Positions 1 through 11,114 of a stretch of DNA of 64,000 nt are shown here, one piece after another. The notes under the pieces are model-generated. The model saw only the letters and a list, made by a program, of their open reading frames with translations, was not told the origin of the DNA and did no database searches. The position numbers and the translations under genes were made by a program. Source of the DNA: Rhizobiaceae bacterium (GTDB taxonomy: Bacteria; Pseudomonadota; Alphaproteobacteria; Rhizobiales; Rhizobiaceae); NCBI GenBank assembly GCA_017644005.1, contig JAEPMJ010000001.1, forward strand, positions 372,001-436,000, given 5' to 3'. Numbering within the stretch: the stretch's first letter is position 1; every line of letters begins with the position of its first letter.

Positions 1-275
1 TGGGAGCAGATTGCCTGTTCGCCATAACAAATGCCAAGCACGGGAACGCCTGACGAAAAGACGATGTCGGGGGCGCGTGGCGATCCGATGTCCACCGTGG
101 AGGCCGGGCCGCCGGACAGGATGACCGCGCGAGGCCCGATCCTGTGGAATGCCTCTTCGGCGCTCTGGAAGGGAACGATTTCGGAATGGACGCCCGCTTC
201 GCGCACCCGACGTGCAATCAGCTGGGTGACCTGGCTGCCGAAATCGACGATGAGGATGGTGTCTGTGGTGCTCAT
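1..275 (-). CDS. guaA: GMP synthase (glutamine-hydrolysing), N-terminal part
   Basis: Cut by the window edge; only the first 91 or so codons are present. The reverse-strand translation begins [20 protein letters not shown] and reaches the glutamine-amidotransferase nucleophile motif GICYGEQ, where the Cys is the class I GATase nucleophile that releases ammonia from glutamine. The full enzyme converts XMP to GMP in purine synthesis. In rhizobia guaA commonly lies near guaB and rsmB; both are on the same strand further along this window, which supports the identification. The ATP-pyrophosphatase domain and C-terminus lie outside the window. Confidence 0.95.
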   Translation of the reverse strand, partial: MSTTDTILIVDFGSQVTQLIARRVREAGVHSEIVPFQSAEEAFHRIGPRAVILSGGPASTVDIGSPRAPDIVFSSGVPVLGICYGEQAICS

Positions 276-333
276 GGCGAGGCTCTAGAGAAAGTTGCGA
301 TTCGGCGCAATGGCGGCACATCGCCGCTTGCCG

Positions 334-783
334 TCACTCCACGTCTTTGGCCTCGTCTGTCATCGATCTCAACGCCCGCATCAGTGTCTCGAACGCTTCG
401 GCACCGAGGAGGCTGCGGTATCCGGCCTCGATTTCGCCTTTGATGCGGTCGGCATCGCGCATGGCATGCAGTCCGGCGGCCGTATGGCGTACGATACGCG
501 AGCGGCTGTCTTTCGGGTCGGGCGCGCGCTCCAGAATGCCCTCGCCCTGCAGCCCGTCTATGAGCTGCTGCACGGCCTGTTTGGAAATGCCCATGCGCGC
601 AATGACGACCGCTTGCGGTGTGCCGCCGCGGGCAATGTGTCCGAGCAGGTTTGCCCGGGCGTCGGTGAACCAGTCATGGCCCGCCGCGCGCATCGCCTCC
701 ACAAATCGCGCCTGCCACTGCCGGTTCGCCAGCCAGAGGCGCCAGCCCAGGTGATCCGGCAATGTCTGCTCATTTTTCGTCAA
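334..783 (-). CDS. MarR-family transcriptional regulator
   Basis: 149 residues with a winged-helix core: the recognition-helix region reads ISKQAVQQLIDGL and the wing has DPKDSRSR, the D-x-R-S-R pattern of MarR proteins. The translation opens at a TTG codon; no in-frame ATG lies close by. A perfect 13-bp palindrome (TCAAGT-T-ACTTGA) covers the start codon, so autorepression is likely. It sits between guaA and the MTA/SAH nucleosidase gene on the same strand. Its effector and targets cannot be read from the sequence. Confidence 0.85.
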   Translation of the reverse strand: MTKNEQTLPDHLGWRLWLANRQWQARFVEAMRAAGHDWFTDARANLLGHIARGGTPQAVVIARMGISKQAVQQLIDGLQGEGILERAPDPKDSRSRIVRHTAAGLHAMRDADRIKGEIEAGYRSLLGAEAFETLMRALRSMTDEAKDVE

Positions 784-792
784 GTTACTTGA
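780..792. promoter_or_regulatory. Palindromic operator at the MarR gene start
   Basis: TCAAGT, one T, ACTTGA: a perfect inverted repeat with a single central base. It overlaps the TTG start codon of the minus-strand MarR gene. MarR dimers bind short near-perfect palindromes like this, so self-repression is the simplest reading (inference). Confidence 0.5.
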
Positions 793-852
793 CCGAGATG
801 GAAAGCCGCGCGCGACTTACCGGTATCGACTACCCCAACGCGGCCGGATTGC

Positions 853-1500
853 CTAAAGCCTGATCGCGCCGTCCGCGATAGCCGCCTCAAGCTGGCCGAC
901 CGCTTCGGCCAGCTTGCGGTCGATGACGTGGAGATACTCGGTCCAGTCACTGACATGGGCGAGTTCTGCCGCACCATCGGAAATGCCGCGCAGCGCGACC
1001 AGAGGCACATCGAAGCGCTGGCAGGCACGCAATACGGCAAAGGTCTCCATATCGACCATGTCGGCGTCGATCGTGTCATATGCCGCGCCCGAGACGACGT
1101 TTGCACCGGTGGAAAGCGTCGCCTCGGCGATGCCCGGGATGCGCAGCGGCAGGTCGATCGTCGGCGGCAGATCAAGAAACGGCGTTAAACCCTTCGGAAA
1201 TCCCAGAGCACTGGCATCCATGTCGCGGTAGGACACTGCAGTTGCCTGGTAAACTCCGGTCTGCTCAAGCGACCGGCTGCCTGCGGACCCGAGCGACACC
1301 ACCAGATCCGGCAAGATTGTATTTGCGCGCAGTTCTGCGAGAGCCATAGCCAGTCCGACGCCGGCCTCGACCGGGCCGACGCCGGTCATCAGAGGGGTGA
1401 AAAGCTCTCGAAGCCGCGGACCGTATTCAGCGTCGGCGGCCATCACGAACAGGAGCTGCCTGCCGCCAACAGGTGCAAGCAGCGATGCCGGGTCGCTCAT
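853..1500 (-). CDS. mtnN: 5'-methylthioadenosine/S-adenosylhomocysteine nucleosidase family protein
   Basis: 215 residues of the PNP/UDP phosphorylase superfamily. The SLGSAG stretch matches the phosphorylase/nucleosidase core and VDMETFAV matches the conserved substrate-binding Met-Glu motif; RGISDGA carries the catalytic Asp. The family hydrolyses the N-glycosidic bond of MTA or SAH to release adenine, recycling methylation and polyamine by-products. Its ATG overlaps the stop of the upstream thioesterase gene (ATGA), so the two are translationally coupled. Substrate preference within the family is not proven by sequence. Confidence 0.8.
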   Translation of the reverse strand: MSDPASLLAPVGGRQLLFVMAADAEYGPRLRELFTPLMTGVGPVEAGVGLAMALAELRANTILPDLVVSLGSAGSRSLEQTGVYQATAVSYRDMDASALGFPKGLTPFLDLPPTIDLPLRIPGIAEATLSTGANVVSGAAYDTIDADMVDMETFAVLRACQRFDVPLVALRGISDGAAELAHVSDWTEYLHVIDRKLAEAVGQLEAAIADGAIRL

Positions 1501-1961
1501 CCTGAAATGCCCTTGCGATCGCGGACTGTCATGATCGTCCCTGTCATTGTCGCGAATAGCCTGGCATCGCCATCCGGACCGTAGGCATAGGCTTGTCCGT
1601 CTGCGACCATGATCGTTCGGCCCGGTTTGGTGACCGATCCACGGAACAGAAACCGCTCGCCCTTGCCGGGCGCCAGCAAGTTCACCTTGAACTCGATGGT
1701 CAGCACCGCGGCATCGGATGGCATCAGCGAGAAGGCCGCGTAGCCGCAGGCGGAATCGAGCGCAGTGGAAACGATACCCGCATGAAGGAAGCCGTGCTGC
1801 TGCGTGAATGCCGGATCGAACGGCATTTCTATTTCCACGGTGCCGGGCGTCACGCGCGTCAGTTCGGCGCTCAAAGTGGCCATTACCTTCTGGCGTGCAA
1901 AGCTCTCACGCACACGACTTTCGAAATCTCTGTCGGCGACGCGGATGTCTTTCTGCGCCAT
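1497..1961 (-). CDS. PaaI-family hotdog-fold thioesterase
   Basis: 154 residues. The segment QQHGFLHAGIVSTALDSACG is the hotdog active-site region of PaaI-type thioesterases (HGGxx..D arrangement, here HAG..D). Such enzymes hydrolyse acyl-CoA thioesters, usually aryl- or medium-chain. The ATG at 1961 is chosen because AGGAGG lies five bases upstream; a GTG six bases earlier is in frame but falls inside the ribosome-binding site. The stop overlaps the nucleosidase start by four bases. Confidence 0.85.
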   Translation of the reverse strand: MAQKDIRVADRDFESRVRESFARQKVMATLSAELTRVTPGTVEIEMPFDPAFTQQHGFLHAGIVSTALDSACGYAAFSLMPSDAAVLTIEFKVNLLAPGKGERFLFRGSVTKPGRTIMVADGQAYAYGPDGDARLFATMTGTIMTVRDRKGISG

Positions 1962-2054
1962 GCTCACCTCCTGCCGGACGTGAGCCGGTTATCGCAGAGG
2001 CGCTACTGGGGTGCAATCGCAAATGCTGCAGTGCAGCGAACAGATATGCCACGC

Positions 2055-2084
2055 AAAAAAGCCCGCCGGGTTGCGGCGGGCTTC
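2055..2084 (-). terminator. Rho-independent terminator of the DUF1344 gene
   Basis: AGCCCGCC and GGCGGGCT form an 8-bp stem with a 7-base loop, followed on the minus strand by six consecutive T residues. It lies about 20 bases beyond the stop of the DUF1344 gene. Confidence 0.85.
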
Positions 2085-2105
2085 TCTGCAGTGACGCCCG
2101 ATCGG

Positions 2106-2348
2106 TTATTCGGCGACCAGTTCGACGGCCGTGGCAGTGCCGGCGTCGTCGGTGGTTACCTTGACCTTCTTGCCGGCTTCAACGCCTTCAAGGCTGACGC
2201 CGTCCGCGACCTTCAGCTCGGTGCCGTCTTCGAGCACCAGCATCATGCCAGCGGAATCTACATCCTTCACCATAGCCTCCATCTCAGCCGCGATGGCTGA
2301 AACCAGGAGGGCTGCAGAAGCTGCAGCGACGGCAAGGAACTTCTTCAT
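2106..2348 (-). CDS. DUF1344 small exported protein
   Basis: 80 residues. The N-terminus MKKFLAVAAASAALLVSA is a Sec-type signal peptide ending near an Ala-rich cleavage site; the mature part is a small acidic domain (GTELKVADGVSLEGVEAGKKV) matching DUF1344, a rhizobial periplasmic family that looks like a small beta-barrel. The ATG at 2348 has GGAGAAT just upstream; two more upstream in-frame ATGs would extend it by 12 residues but ruin the signal peptide. Function is unknown. It is monocistronic, with its own terminator. Confidence 0.8.
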   Translation of the reverse strand: MKKFLAVAAASAALLVSAIAAEMEAMVKDVDSAGMMLVLEDGTELKVADGVSLEGVEAGKKVKVTTDDAGTATAVELVAE

Positions 2349-2488
2349 CGGAATATTCTCCATTCCAATACATGTTGCGATCACCGGCCCGCCGCCACAT
2401 GCGTGGCATGTGCTGCCGGACGGCGACTTCTAGCGCCACGAATTTGCGGACGACAATCGCCAAAAATAAATATTTTTCAGCTATTACA

Positions 2489-2541
2489 GTGGCTTAAATT
2501 CGCCACAGTCGCCGCCTTGCGAGCGCGAATTGTGGCACAAT
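2489..2541. promoter_or_regulatory. Two inverted repeats between tspO and the DUF1344 gene
   Basis: GTGGC-8 nt-GCCAC at 2489-2506 and the perfect ATTGTG-G-CACAAT at 2529-2541, next to an AT-rich block (AAAAATAAATATTTTT, about 2462-2477) that could hold the DUF1344 promoter. They may be protein-binding sites or weak terminator stems for tspO. No protein can be assigned. Confidence 0.3.
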
Positions 2542-2550
2542 CGTGGTCGT

Positions 2551-3009
2551 TCAGACCTGGTTGAGCCAGACGATCGCAGCATTCAGCGCAACCGCATATG
2601 CGACCCAGGCGAGATAGGGCAGGAACAGCAGCGCCGCCACGCGATCCTCGCGCCAGGCTGCTGCAACGAACCCCATGATGACGACGAGCAATGACACAAC
2701 AACGATAAGTGCCGCTCGCGGCAGCTGCGCGGCGAAGAAGATCGGAGACCAGGCGAAATTGAGCGCAAGCTGCATGGACCAGAGTGCCACCGGCGCTCCG
2801 ACAGGGTTCAAGCGCCAGACTCGCCAGCCGGCAATCGCAATCAAGATGTAAAGCGCGGTCCAGACAGGACCGAATATCCAGTTCGGTGGATTGAACGACG
2901 GCTTGGCGAGGTTCTGATACCACTCACCGGGTATGGTGACGATGCCAATCAGCGTACCGCCCAGAACCACGCATACGATGAAGAGTGCAAGAGAAAGGTA
3001 GCGGGTCAT
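2551..3009 (-). CDS. tspO: TspO/MBR family tryptophan-rich sensory protein
   Basis: 152 residues with five predicted membrane helices. Family landmarks are visible: KPSFNPPNWIFGPVWT in the first loop, QLALNFAWSPIFF in helix 3, and PYLAWVAYAVALNAAIVWLN at the C-terminus. TspO proteins bind porphyrins/haem and cholesterol-like ligands in the outer or inner membrane and affect tetrapyrrole handling and stress responses. The start codon overlaps the rsmB stop by four bases, so it is expressed as the second gene of that unit. Confidence 0.93.
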   Translation of the reverse strand: MTRYLSLALFIVCVVLGGTLIGIVTIPGEWYQNLAKPSFNPPNWIFGPVWTALYILIAIAGWRVWRLNPVGAPVALWSMQLALNFAWSPIFFAAQLPRAALIVVVSLLVVIMGFVAAAWREDRVAALLFLPYLAWVAYAVALNAAIVWLNQV

Positions 3010-4301
3010 TTCCCGGATTTCCGTTTCAGGATCGCAACGTAGAAGCCGTCTGTATCGCTGGAATGCGGCGTCATTCGTATACCATGTGCTCTATTGGCAA
3101 GTTGCGGCATCGGACTGGCGGGGAGACAGGCCTGCCAGGCCGCAGCGGCATTGCCGACCTCGAAACCCCGGTGGCGCTCGCGAAAGCCAGCGACCTGACT
3201 GCAGTTCTCCTCATCGAACACAGAACAGGTCACATAAACCAGCGTGCCGCCTGGCCGCACGAAACTGCTTGCATCGTCGAGGATGGCCGACTGTTCGGCC
3301 ATCCGCTGCTCGAGCTGCTTTTCAGTGAGCCGCCATTTGGCGTCGGGCCGCCGGCGCCATGTGCCCGACCCCGTGCAGGGCGCATCTACGAGCACGATGT
3401 CCATGCAACCGAGAAGCGGCTCCAGTGCCGAACGATCCGGCGTGGCCTGAACATTGCGGCTGCCAGCGCGCTTCAGGCGTTCGAAGATCGGCGCCAAGCG
3501 TGGCTTTTCGGCATCGAATGCGTGTATCTGGCCGGTGTTTTCCATCGCTGCCGACATGGCAAGCGTCTTGCCGCCGGCACCGGCGCAAAAGTCGAGCACG
3601 CGCATGCCTGGAGCGGCGCCCGTTAACAAGGCCGCAATCTGCGAGCCCTCGTCCTGAACCTCGAACCATCCCTTCTGGAAGGCGGGTTCGGCCTGCACGT
3701 TGGGATGGCGGCCCGCCCCTGCAACCGGCGGGATACGAATGGCATTGGGTGCCAGATGGCCGGCCTGTGCACGCTGCCTGGCGAAAAGGCGCAGCAGCCT
3801 GTCGCGGTCAGATTTGAGTGTGTTCACCCTAAGATCGAGCGGCGGCCGCTTTGAAAGAGCAGCCGCTTCATCCGCCCAGACCTCACCGAAGGCAGCCTCC
3901 AGATGCGTACGGCACCATTCCGGACTGTCGGCGCGGATTTCGTCCGGTGCGACGGAGACAATCCGAGCGGAAGCGAGCGACTGCTCGTCGGCGGAAAGCG
4001 GTTCCGGGGCAAACCGGTCGCCATCCATGGCGGCGTTGACGCTTTCGGCCGTTTCGGCCAATTCCAGCATAACGGCACCGAATGCCAGATGGCGCGGGGC
4101 ATCGCTGTCGAACAGCCATGCGGCCGTGCGTTTGCGGCGCAGCGCATCATAGACGATGTTGCCGATGGCGGCGCGATCGCCAGAACCGGCGAAACGATGA
4201 GAAAGGCCCCAGTCCTTCAGCGCTTCTGCCGCGGGGCGGTATCGCGTTTCGATATCCGCCAGAATTTCGATGGCTGCCGCCAGCCTGCCGCCGAGACGCA
4301 T
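3006..4301 (-). CDS. rsmB: RsmB/NOP-family rRNA (cytosine-C5) methyltransferase
   Basis: 431 residues. An N-terminal helical RNA-binding part precedes a Rossmann methyltransferase domain with the SAM motif VLDFCAGAGGKTLAMSA, the catalytic-loop motif DAPCTGSGTWRRRPD and the second Cys motif VTCSVF. The pair of cysteines (PC and TC) is the signature of m5C RNA methyltransferases acting on 16S rRNA C967 or a related site. It is coupled by a 4-base overlap to tspO. The position between guaB and guaA on the same strand matches rhizobial gene order. Confidence 0.88.
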   Translation of the reverse strand: MRLGGRLAAAIEILADIETRYRPAAEALKDWGLSHRFAGSGDRAAIGNIVYDALRRKRTAAWLFDSDAPRHLAFGAVMLELAETAESVNAAMDGDRFAPEPLSADEQSLASARIVSVAPDEIRADSPEWCRTHLEAAFGEVWADEAAALSKRPPLDLRVNTLKSDRDRLLRLFARQRAQAGHLAPNAIRIPPVAGAGRHPNVQAEPAFQKGWFEVQDEGSQIAALLTGAAPGMRVLDFCAGAGGKTLAMSAAMENTGQIHAFDAEKPRLAPIFERLKRAGSRNVQATPDRSALEPLLGCMDIVLVDAPCTGSGTWRRRPDAKWRLTEKQLEQRMAEQSAILDDASSFVRPGGTLVYVTCSVFDEENCSQVAGFRERHRGFEVGNAAAAWQACLPASPMPQLANRAHGIRMTPHSSDTDGFYVAILKRKSGK

Positions 4302-4378
4302 GATGACATTCCTGTATGCCGGTTGACCCGAGTGGCAATTGCCTATCCGGCTGGGCGCAAACGCGCAAGCGCAATAGA

Positions 4379-4405
4379 AAACGGGCGGGGAAGACCCGCC
4401 CGTTT
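4379..4405 (-). terminator. Terminator downstream of katG
   Basis: AAACGGGCGGG and CCCGCCCGTTT pair over an 11-bp stem around the loop GAAGA. On the minus strand it is followed by TTTTCTATT. It is 23 bases beyond the katG stop and isolates katG from rsmB. Confidence 0.85.
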
Positions 4406-4428
4406 CAAGATCGGTCGGCCGGTGCGGC

Positions 4429-6861
<2,433 letters not shown>

Positions 6862-7854
6862 ATGATCAGTTTCACCATTCGCCAGATGGAGTATTTCGAG
6901 GCGCTGGCACAGGTCGGCCATTTCGGCCGCGCTGCAGCCCAGGTCGGCGTGACGCAGCCGGCACTCTCGGCGCAGATCGCGGAAATGGAGCAGCGGCTCG
7001 ACTGCCAGCTCTTCGAGCGCGGCGGACGCGCTGTGCGGCTGACCGAGCCCGGGCGGCAGTTGCAGCCGCGTATCGAGAGGCTTCTGAACGAACTGCGAGA
7101 TCTGGGCAGCATTGCGCAGCGCGGCCGCAGCGCAATGCAGGGCCGCTTCAGGCTGGGGATCATACCCACCGTCGCGCCATACCTGCTACCGGGTCTGCTG
7201 CCGGAACTGCGCGCACATTACCCCGGCCTTGAAGTTGAGTTACGCGAGGCAATCACCGGCACTTTGATGGAAGAAACGGTAAGCGGGCGACTCGACGGCT
7301 TTGTTGCGGCCCTGCCTATCGATCAGCCGCGGCTGATGTGGGAAGAGGTATTCTCCGACCGGTTTCTGCTGGCGCTGCCGAAGGATGACCCGGAACTCAC
7401 TTCACCGCCGGTGCAGCCCGAAAGCCCGGTGCTCGAGCGGATGATGCTACTTGAGGACGGGCATTGCATGCGCGAACAGGCGCTCGCCGTCTGCGGTAAG
7501 GTGCGGCCGGTGGCAATGGCGAATTACAGCGCAACCAGCCTGACCACACTGCTCCACATGGTTGCACACGGACATGGCGTGACGCTGATACCGGAGATCG
7601 CAGCCAAAGCGGACAAGGCGGCTGGTGATCTCAAGATCGTGCCGTTTGCCGATCCATCGCCGATGCGGCGCATCTGTCTTGCCTGGCGCGTCAACAGCTC
7701 GCGGCATGACGAATGCCGGAAGCTGGCGGAAATCATCCGCGCGATCGCCGCGTCAGGGAGCGCGCAAAAGCACGGCGACCAGCCCGATCCACATGCCGGC
7801 GAGCGACAGGTAGCCGAGCGTGAAAATCGGGCGGCGGTACCGAAGTCGATTTGA
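6862..7854 (+). CDS. oxyR: Hydrogen-peroxide-sensing LysR-type regulator OxyR
   Basis: 330 residues: an N-terminal LysR helix-turn-helix (about 1-60) and a periplasmic-binding-like effector domain. The two redox cysteines are C202 in DGHCMREQA and C211 in LAVCGK, nine residues apart as in E. coli C199/C208. It is divergent from katG, its expected target. The last 30 or so residues (rich in H, D, R, E) are unlike OxyR and are encoded antisense to the end of the MAPEG gene, giving a 102-bp tail-to-tail overlap; a lost original stop would explain this extension. Confidence 0.92.
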   Translation: MISFTIRQMEYFEALAQVGHFGRAAAQVGVTQPALSAQIAEMEQRLDCQLFERGGRAVRLTEPGRQLQPRIERLLNELRDLGSIAQRGRSAMQGRFRLGIIPTVAPYLLPGLLPELRAHYPGLEVELREAITGTLMEETVSGRLDGFVAALPIDQPRLMWEEVFSDRFLLALPKDDPELTSPPVQPESPVLERMMLLEDGHCMREQALAVCGKVRPVAMANYSATSLTTLLHMVAHGHGVTLIPEIAAKADKAAGDLKIVPFADPSPMRRICLAWRVNSSRHDECRKLAEIIRAIAASGSAQKHGDQPDPHAGERQVAERENRAAVPKSI

Positions 7855-8156
7855 GGTAACATGCACCCAGGCATGCGCGACGCGAGAGATTGCAAAGAGC
7901 CATGCCAATCCCAGCGTGACGACCGTCACGCCGCCGGTCACGAATAGCGACAGACAAGCCGCATAAAAGAGCACCGGCAGTTCGAACTGGTTCGCCAGGT
8001 TGTTGCGCACGAAGATGCTCTCGGGCGGCTCGATCTGGTTTTCCCTGAACTGGCCAGGTTTCGCACTGCCGGCCTTGATGGCCGCGACGCGCCGTAGACT
8101 GCAAATACGAGCGCCACCTGAAGCAGCATTGGCCAGAATATTGCTATCTGGTTCAT
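7753..8156 (-). pseudogene. MAPEG-family membrane protein, frameshifted
   Basis: Homology runs through two frames. The start MNQIAIFWPMLLQVALVFAV at 8156 is the typical first helix of rhizobial MAPEG proteins, but its frame then loses similarity; the family sequence resumes in another frame at RVAAIKAG and continues through VRNNLANQFELPVLFYAACL and ISRVAHAWVHVTSN to the end. The switch is at about 8089-8096. A single open frame starting at 8184 exists but its first 30 residues are not MAPEG-like. This is either a real frameshift or a sequencing error. The 3' end overlaps oxyR on the other strand. Confidence 0.75.
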
Positions 8157-8218
8157 CGGACCTCCCCTTCCTAACTGATGCCACCGCTCCTAATCCGGCG
8201 ATCCAGCCACGACAAGGC

Positions 8219-8260
8219 TTGACATTTTCATCTCACGTAACTTTATAAGTTTCATGAGAT
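8219..8260 (+). promoter_or_regulatory. Promoter and dyad operator of the rrf2 gene
   Basis: TTGACA (8219-8224) and TTTATA (8242-8247) are 17 bases apart, a near-consensus housekeeping promoter. The predicted start of transcription is at or next to the ATG (8254) and no ribosome-binding site is present, so the mRNA is probably leaderless. A nested dyad, ATCTCA...AACTT-TAT-AAGTT...TGAGAT (8230-8260), covers the -10 box and the start codon and is well placed for autorepression by the encoded Rrf2 protein. Confidence 0.65.
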
Positions 8261-8715
8261 TCGATACAAGACTATCGGGCATGCTCCACGTTCTCCTCCA
8301 CATGGTCGAGAGCGGGAAGCCCATCACCTCCGAGGCAATGGCCGGGTATCTCGGCACCAATGCCGTTGTCGTACGCCGGACGATGGCCGGATTGCGGGAC
8401 GCCGGGCTGGTGCGTTCGGAAAAAGGGCATGGCGGCGGTTGGGTTGTCGCGCGGGCACCCTCCGATATCAGCCTTGGCGATGTCTATTCGGCGCTGGGTT
8501 CGCCGACGCTGTTTGCGATCGGTAACCGCAACGAGAACCCGAATTGCCTGGTGGAAAGGGCCGTCAATGCCTCCCTCGGCGAGACGTTGAAGGAAGCGGA
8601 AGCGATGGTCGTCGAGCGCCTTCACAGCATCAGCCTTGCTGATGTTGCGGATACAGTCGGAAGCGGGATGGAAGAGTTCAAACGTGTCATGAGCAGAGGT
8701 TTCAAAGATGTATGA
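8254..8715 (+). CDS. Rrf2-family transcriptional regulator
   Basis: 153 residues. The N-terminal winged helix (SEAMAGYLGTNAVVVRRTMA) and the GHGGGWVVAR wing are typical of Rrf2 proteins. A single Cys occurs in NPNCLVE; the three-Cys iron-sulfur cluster motif of IscR/NsrR is absent, so the sensor may be a redox thiol. The end overlaps the next gene by eight bases, pairing it with a thioredoxin-reductase-like flavoprotein, probably its regulated partner. Confidence 0.88.
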   Translation: MRFDTRLSGMLHVLLHMVESGKPITSEAMAGYLGTNAVVVRRTMAGLRDAGLVRSEKGHGGGWVVARAPSDISLGDVYSALGSPTLFAIGNRNENPNCLVERAVNASLGETLKEAEAMVVERLHSISLADVADTVGSGMEEFKRVMSRGFKDV

Positions 8716-9604
8716 TGTACTTGTCATCGGCGGCAGCTATGCGGGCATCGCCGCCGCGCTGCAGCTCGCAAGAGCACGCCGCAAGGTCGCGGTGATCGAT
8801 GCCGGAAACCGGCGCAACCGTTTTGCGTCTGCCGCACATGGATTTCTGAGCCGTGATGGCCACACGCCCGACCTGATCGCGCAGCAATCCCGCCGTCAGC
8901 TCCTTGCGTATCCGAGTGTCGACTGGGTGGAAGACACCGTGTCGCGCTGCAGCGGTTCGCTCGACGCATTCGAGGCTACCACCACACGCAGCGAGGTGTT
9001 CCGAGGACGCCGGCTTATCCTTGCAACAGGTGTGTCCGACGAACTGCCCGAGGTACCGGGGCTGGCGGCACTTTGGGGACGGAGGGTGTTCCATTGCCCC
9101 TATTGCCATGGCTACGAACTCGACCGCGGCTCAATCGGCGTTCTGGCGGCTGGCGAGATGGCATTCCACCATACAATCGTGGTCTCCGAATGGGGTCCGA
9201 CAACCCTGTTCGCAAACGGGGTCTTCCAGCCCGACTCTGAACAGCAAAGCGTGCTCAGCCAGCGCGGCATCGCAATCGAGCCGGCGCGGCTTGCGGGCGT
9301 TCAAGACACCGGCGATGGAATTTGCGTCGAACTCGAAACCGGCGGCACTGCGGAACTGGCCGGGCTGTTCGTTCAGGCCCGGACCACGCCCGCCTGTCCT
9401 ATCGCTGAACAGCTGGGGTGCAGGATAGAAGAAAGCCCAATGGGTGCGCATGTCGGCACCAACGGCACGCAGGAGACCAGCATTCCCGGCGTTTTCGCCG
9501 CAGGCGACACGGCGCGGGCGGCCGGCAATTTGACATTCGCCGTCAGCGACGGCGCCATGGCCGGCACCGGGGCGCATCGATCTCTTATATTCCCGCCGGC
9601 ATGA
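8708..9604 (+). CDS. Thioredoxin reductase-like NAD(P)/FAD-dependent oxidoreductase
   Basis: 298 residues. FAD-binding VIGGSYAGIAAALQLA at the N-terminus, a CPYC dithiol in FHCPYCHGYE near the middle, and the FAD-contact motif GVFAAGDTA near the C-terminus follow the thioredoxin-reductase order. The NADPH-binding glycine motif is weak: GVLAAGEMAFH replaces the usual GxGxxA, so cofactor use may differ. The first codons overlap the Rrf2 gene, indicating co-expression. Related proteins in this operon type are thought to protect against thiol or nitrosative stress; the substrate is not known. Confidence 0.85.
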   Translation: MYDVLVIGGSYAGIAAALQLARARRKVAVIDAGNRRNRFASAAHGFLSRDGHTPDLIAQQSRRQLLAYPSVDWVEDTVSRCSGSLDAFEATTTRSEVFRGRRLILATGVSDELPEVPGLAALWGRRVFHCPYCHGYELDRGSIGVLAAGEMAFHHTIVVSEWGPTTLFANGVFQPDSEQQSVLSQRGIAIEPARLAGVQDTGDGICVELETGGTAELAGLFVQARTTPACPIAEQLGCRIEESPMGAHVGTNGTQETSIPGVFAAGDTARAAGNLTFAVSDGAMAGTGAHRSLIFPPA

Positions 9605-9617
9605 GCCAGCGCGAGGC

Positions 9618-11114
9618 TCAGCCGGAGTAGTTCGGGCTTTCTCGCGTGATGGTGACATCATGCGGGTGGCTCTCGCGCAGGCCCGCCGCCGAAATACGGA
9701 TGAACTCCGCTTTGGTGCGCAGCTCCTCCAGATCGGCCGCGCCGACATATCCCATCGCCGCCTTCAGGCCGCCGACGAGCTGATGCAGGACGCCGGAAAC
9801 CGGGCCCTTGTACGGCACCTGCCCCTCGATGCCTTCCGGCACGAGTTTCAGCGTGTCGCGCACCTCGGCCTGGAAATAGCGGTCTGCCGAACCGCGCGCC
9901 ATGGCACCCACCGAACCCATGCCGCGATAAGCTTTGAAGGAGCGGCCCTGATGCAGGTAAACCTCGCCGGGACTTTCGTCCGTGCCCGCAAGCAACGAAC
10001 CGACCATCGCGCCGCGGGCTCCGGCGGCAAGCGCCTTGGCAAGGTCGCCGGAGAACTTGATGCCGCCATCGGCGATGACCGGAATATCGGATCTTTCGGC
10101 TTCTTCGGCCGAGGCCATGATGGCCGACAGCTGCGGAACACCAACCCCGGCCACCACCCGCGTCGTGCAGATTGAACCGGGGCCGATACCGACCTTGATC
10201 GCATCCGCGCCGGCATCGATCAGTGCGCGCGTTCCGTCTCGCGTGGCGACATTGCCGGCAACAATGCGCACCGCATTCGACAATTTCTTGATGCGGCCCA
10301 CAGCGTCGAGAACGCGCTGCGAATGGCCGTGAGCCGTATCGACAACCAGCAGGTCGACACCGGCATCGAGCAGCCGCTCGGAACGCTCGATGCCGTCTTC
10401 GCCTACCGTGGTTGCTGCGGCGACCCGAAGGCGGCCCTGGCTGTCCTTCGAGGCGTGCGGATTAAGCTGCGACTTTTCGATGTCCTTGACCGTGATCAGG
10501 CCGACGCAGTTTCCGTCACCGTCCACCACGAGAAGCTTCTCGATGCGGTGCTGGTGAAGCAACCGCTTTGCCTCGTCATGGGCCACGTTCTCGTTCACGG
10601 TAATCAGCGACTGATGCGTCATCAGTTCCCGCACGAGTTGTGCCGGATCGGACGCAAAACGCACGTCGCGGTTGGTCAAAATGCCGACAAGCTTGCCGCT
10701 TGTGAATCCACCCTGGCCGCCGTTTTCGACCACCGGAATGCCGGAAATGCCGTGCGCCCGCATCAGCGCCTGTGCGTCGGCCAAGGTCGCATCGGGGCCG
10801 ATCGTGACAGGGTTGATCACCATGCCACTCTCGAACTTCTTGACCTGGCGTACTTCCTCGGCCTGCTGTTCGGGCGTCATGTTGCGGTGCACGACGCCGA
10901 TCCCGCCAGCCTGCGCCATGGCGATGGCAAGCCGCGATTCGGTAACTGTGTCCATCGCCGAGGACAGGATCGGAATGTTGAGGTCGAAGTCGGCGGCAAT
11001 ACGCGTCGCCACACTTGTCTCGCCGGGCATGACCCGCGAGTGACCGGGCTGCAGCAGCACGTCGTCAAAGGTAAGCGCGTGCGATCCGGTCGCCGTTTCG
11101 ATGATTTTGGCCAT
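9618..11114 (-). CDS. guaB: Inosine-5'-monophosphate dehydrogenase
   Basis: 498 residues, standard size. The IMPDH barrel is interrupted by two CBS domains (about residues 95-210). The catalytic loop is [13 protein letters not shown] with its thioimidate-forming Cys, and the flap contains YRGMGS. The enzyme oxidises IMP to XMP, the rate-limiting step to GMP, feeding GuaA. The ATG at 11114 ([20 protein letters not shown]) is chosen for family length and because AGGGA lies upstream; the frame stays open 46 codons further with no homology. Confidence 0.96.
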   Translation of the reverse strand: MAKIIETATGSHALTFDDVLLQPGHSRVMPGETSVATRIAADFDLNIPILSSAMDTVTESRLAIAMAQAGGIGVVHRNMTPEQQAEEVRQVKKFESGMVINPVTIGPDATLADAQALMRAHGISGIPVVENGGQGGFTSGKLVGILTNRDVRFASDPAQLVRELMTHQSLITVNENVAHDEAKRLLHQHRIEKLLVVDGDGNCVGLITVKDIEKSQLNPHASKDSQGRLRVAAATTVGEDGIERSERLLDAGVDLLVVDTAHGHSQRVLDAVGRIKKLSNAVRIVAGNVATRDGTRALIDAGADAIKVGIGPGSICTTRVVAGVGVPQLSAIMASAEEAERSDIPVIADGGIKFSGDLAKALAAGARGAMVGSLLAGTDESPGEVYLHQGRSFKAYRGMGSVGAMARGSADRYFQAEVRDTLKLVPEGIEGQVPYKGPVSGVLHQLVGGLKAAMGYVGAADLEELRTKAEFIRISAAGLRESHPHDVTITRESPNYSG

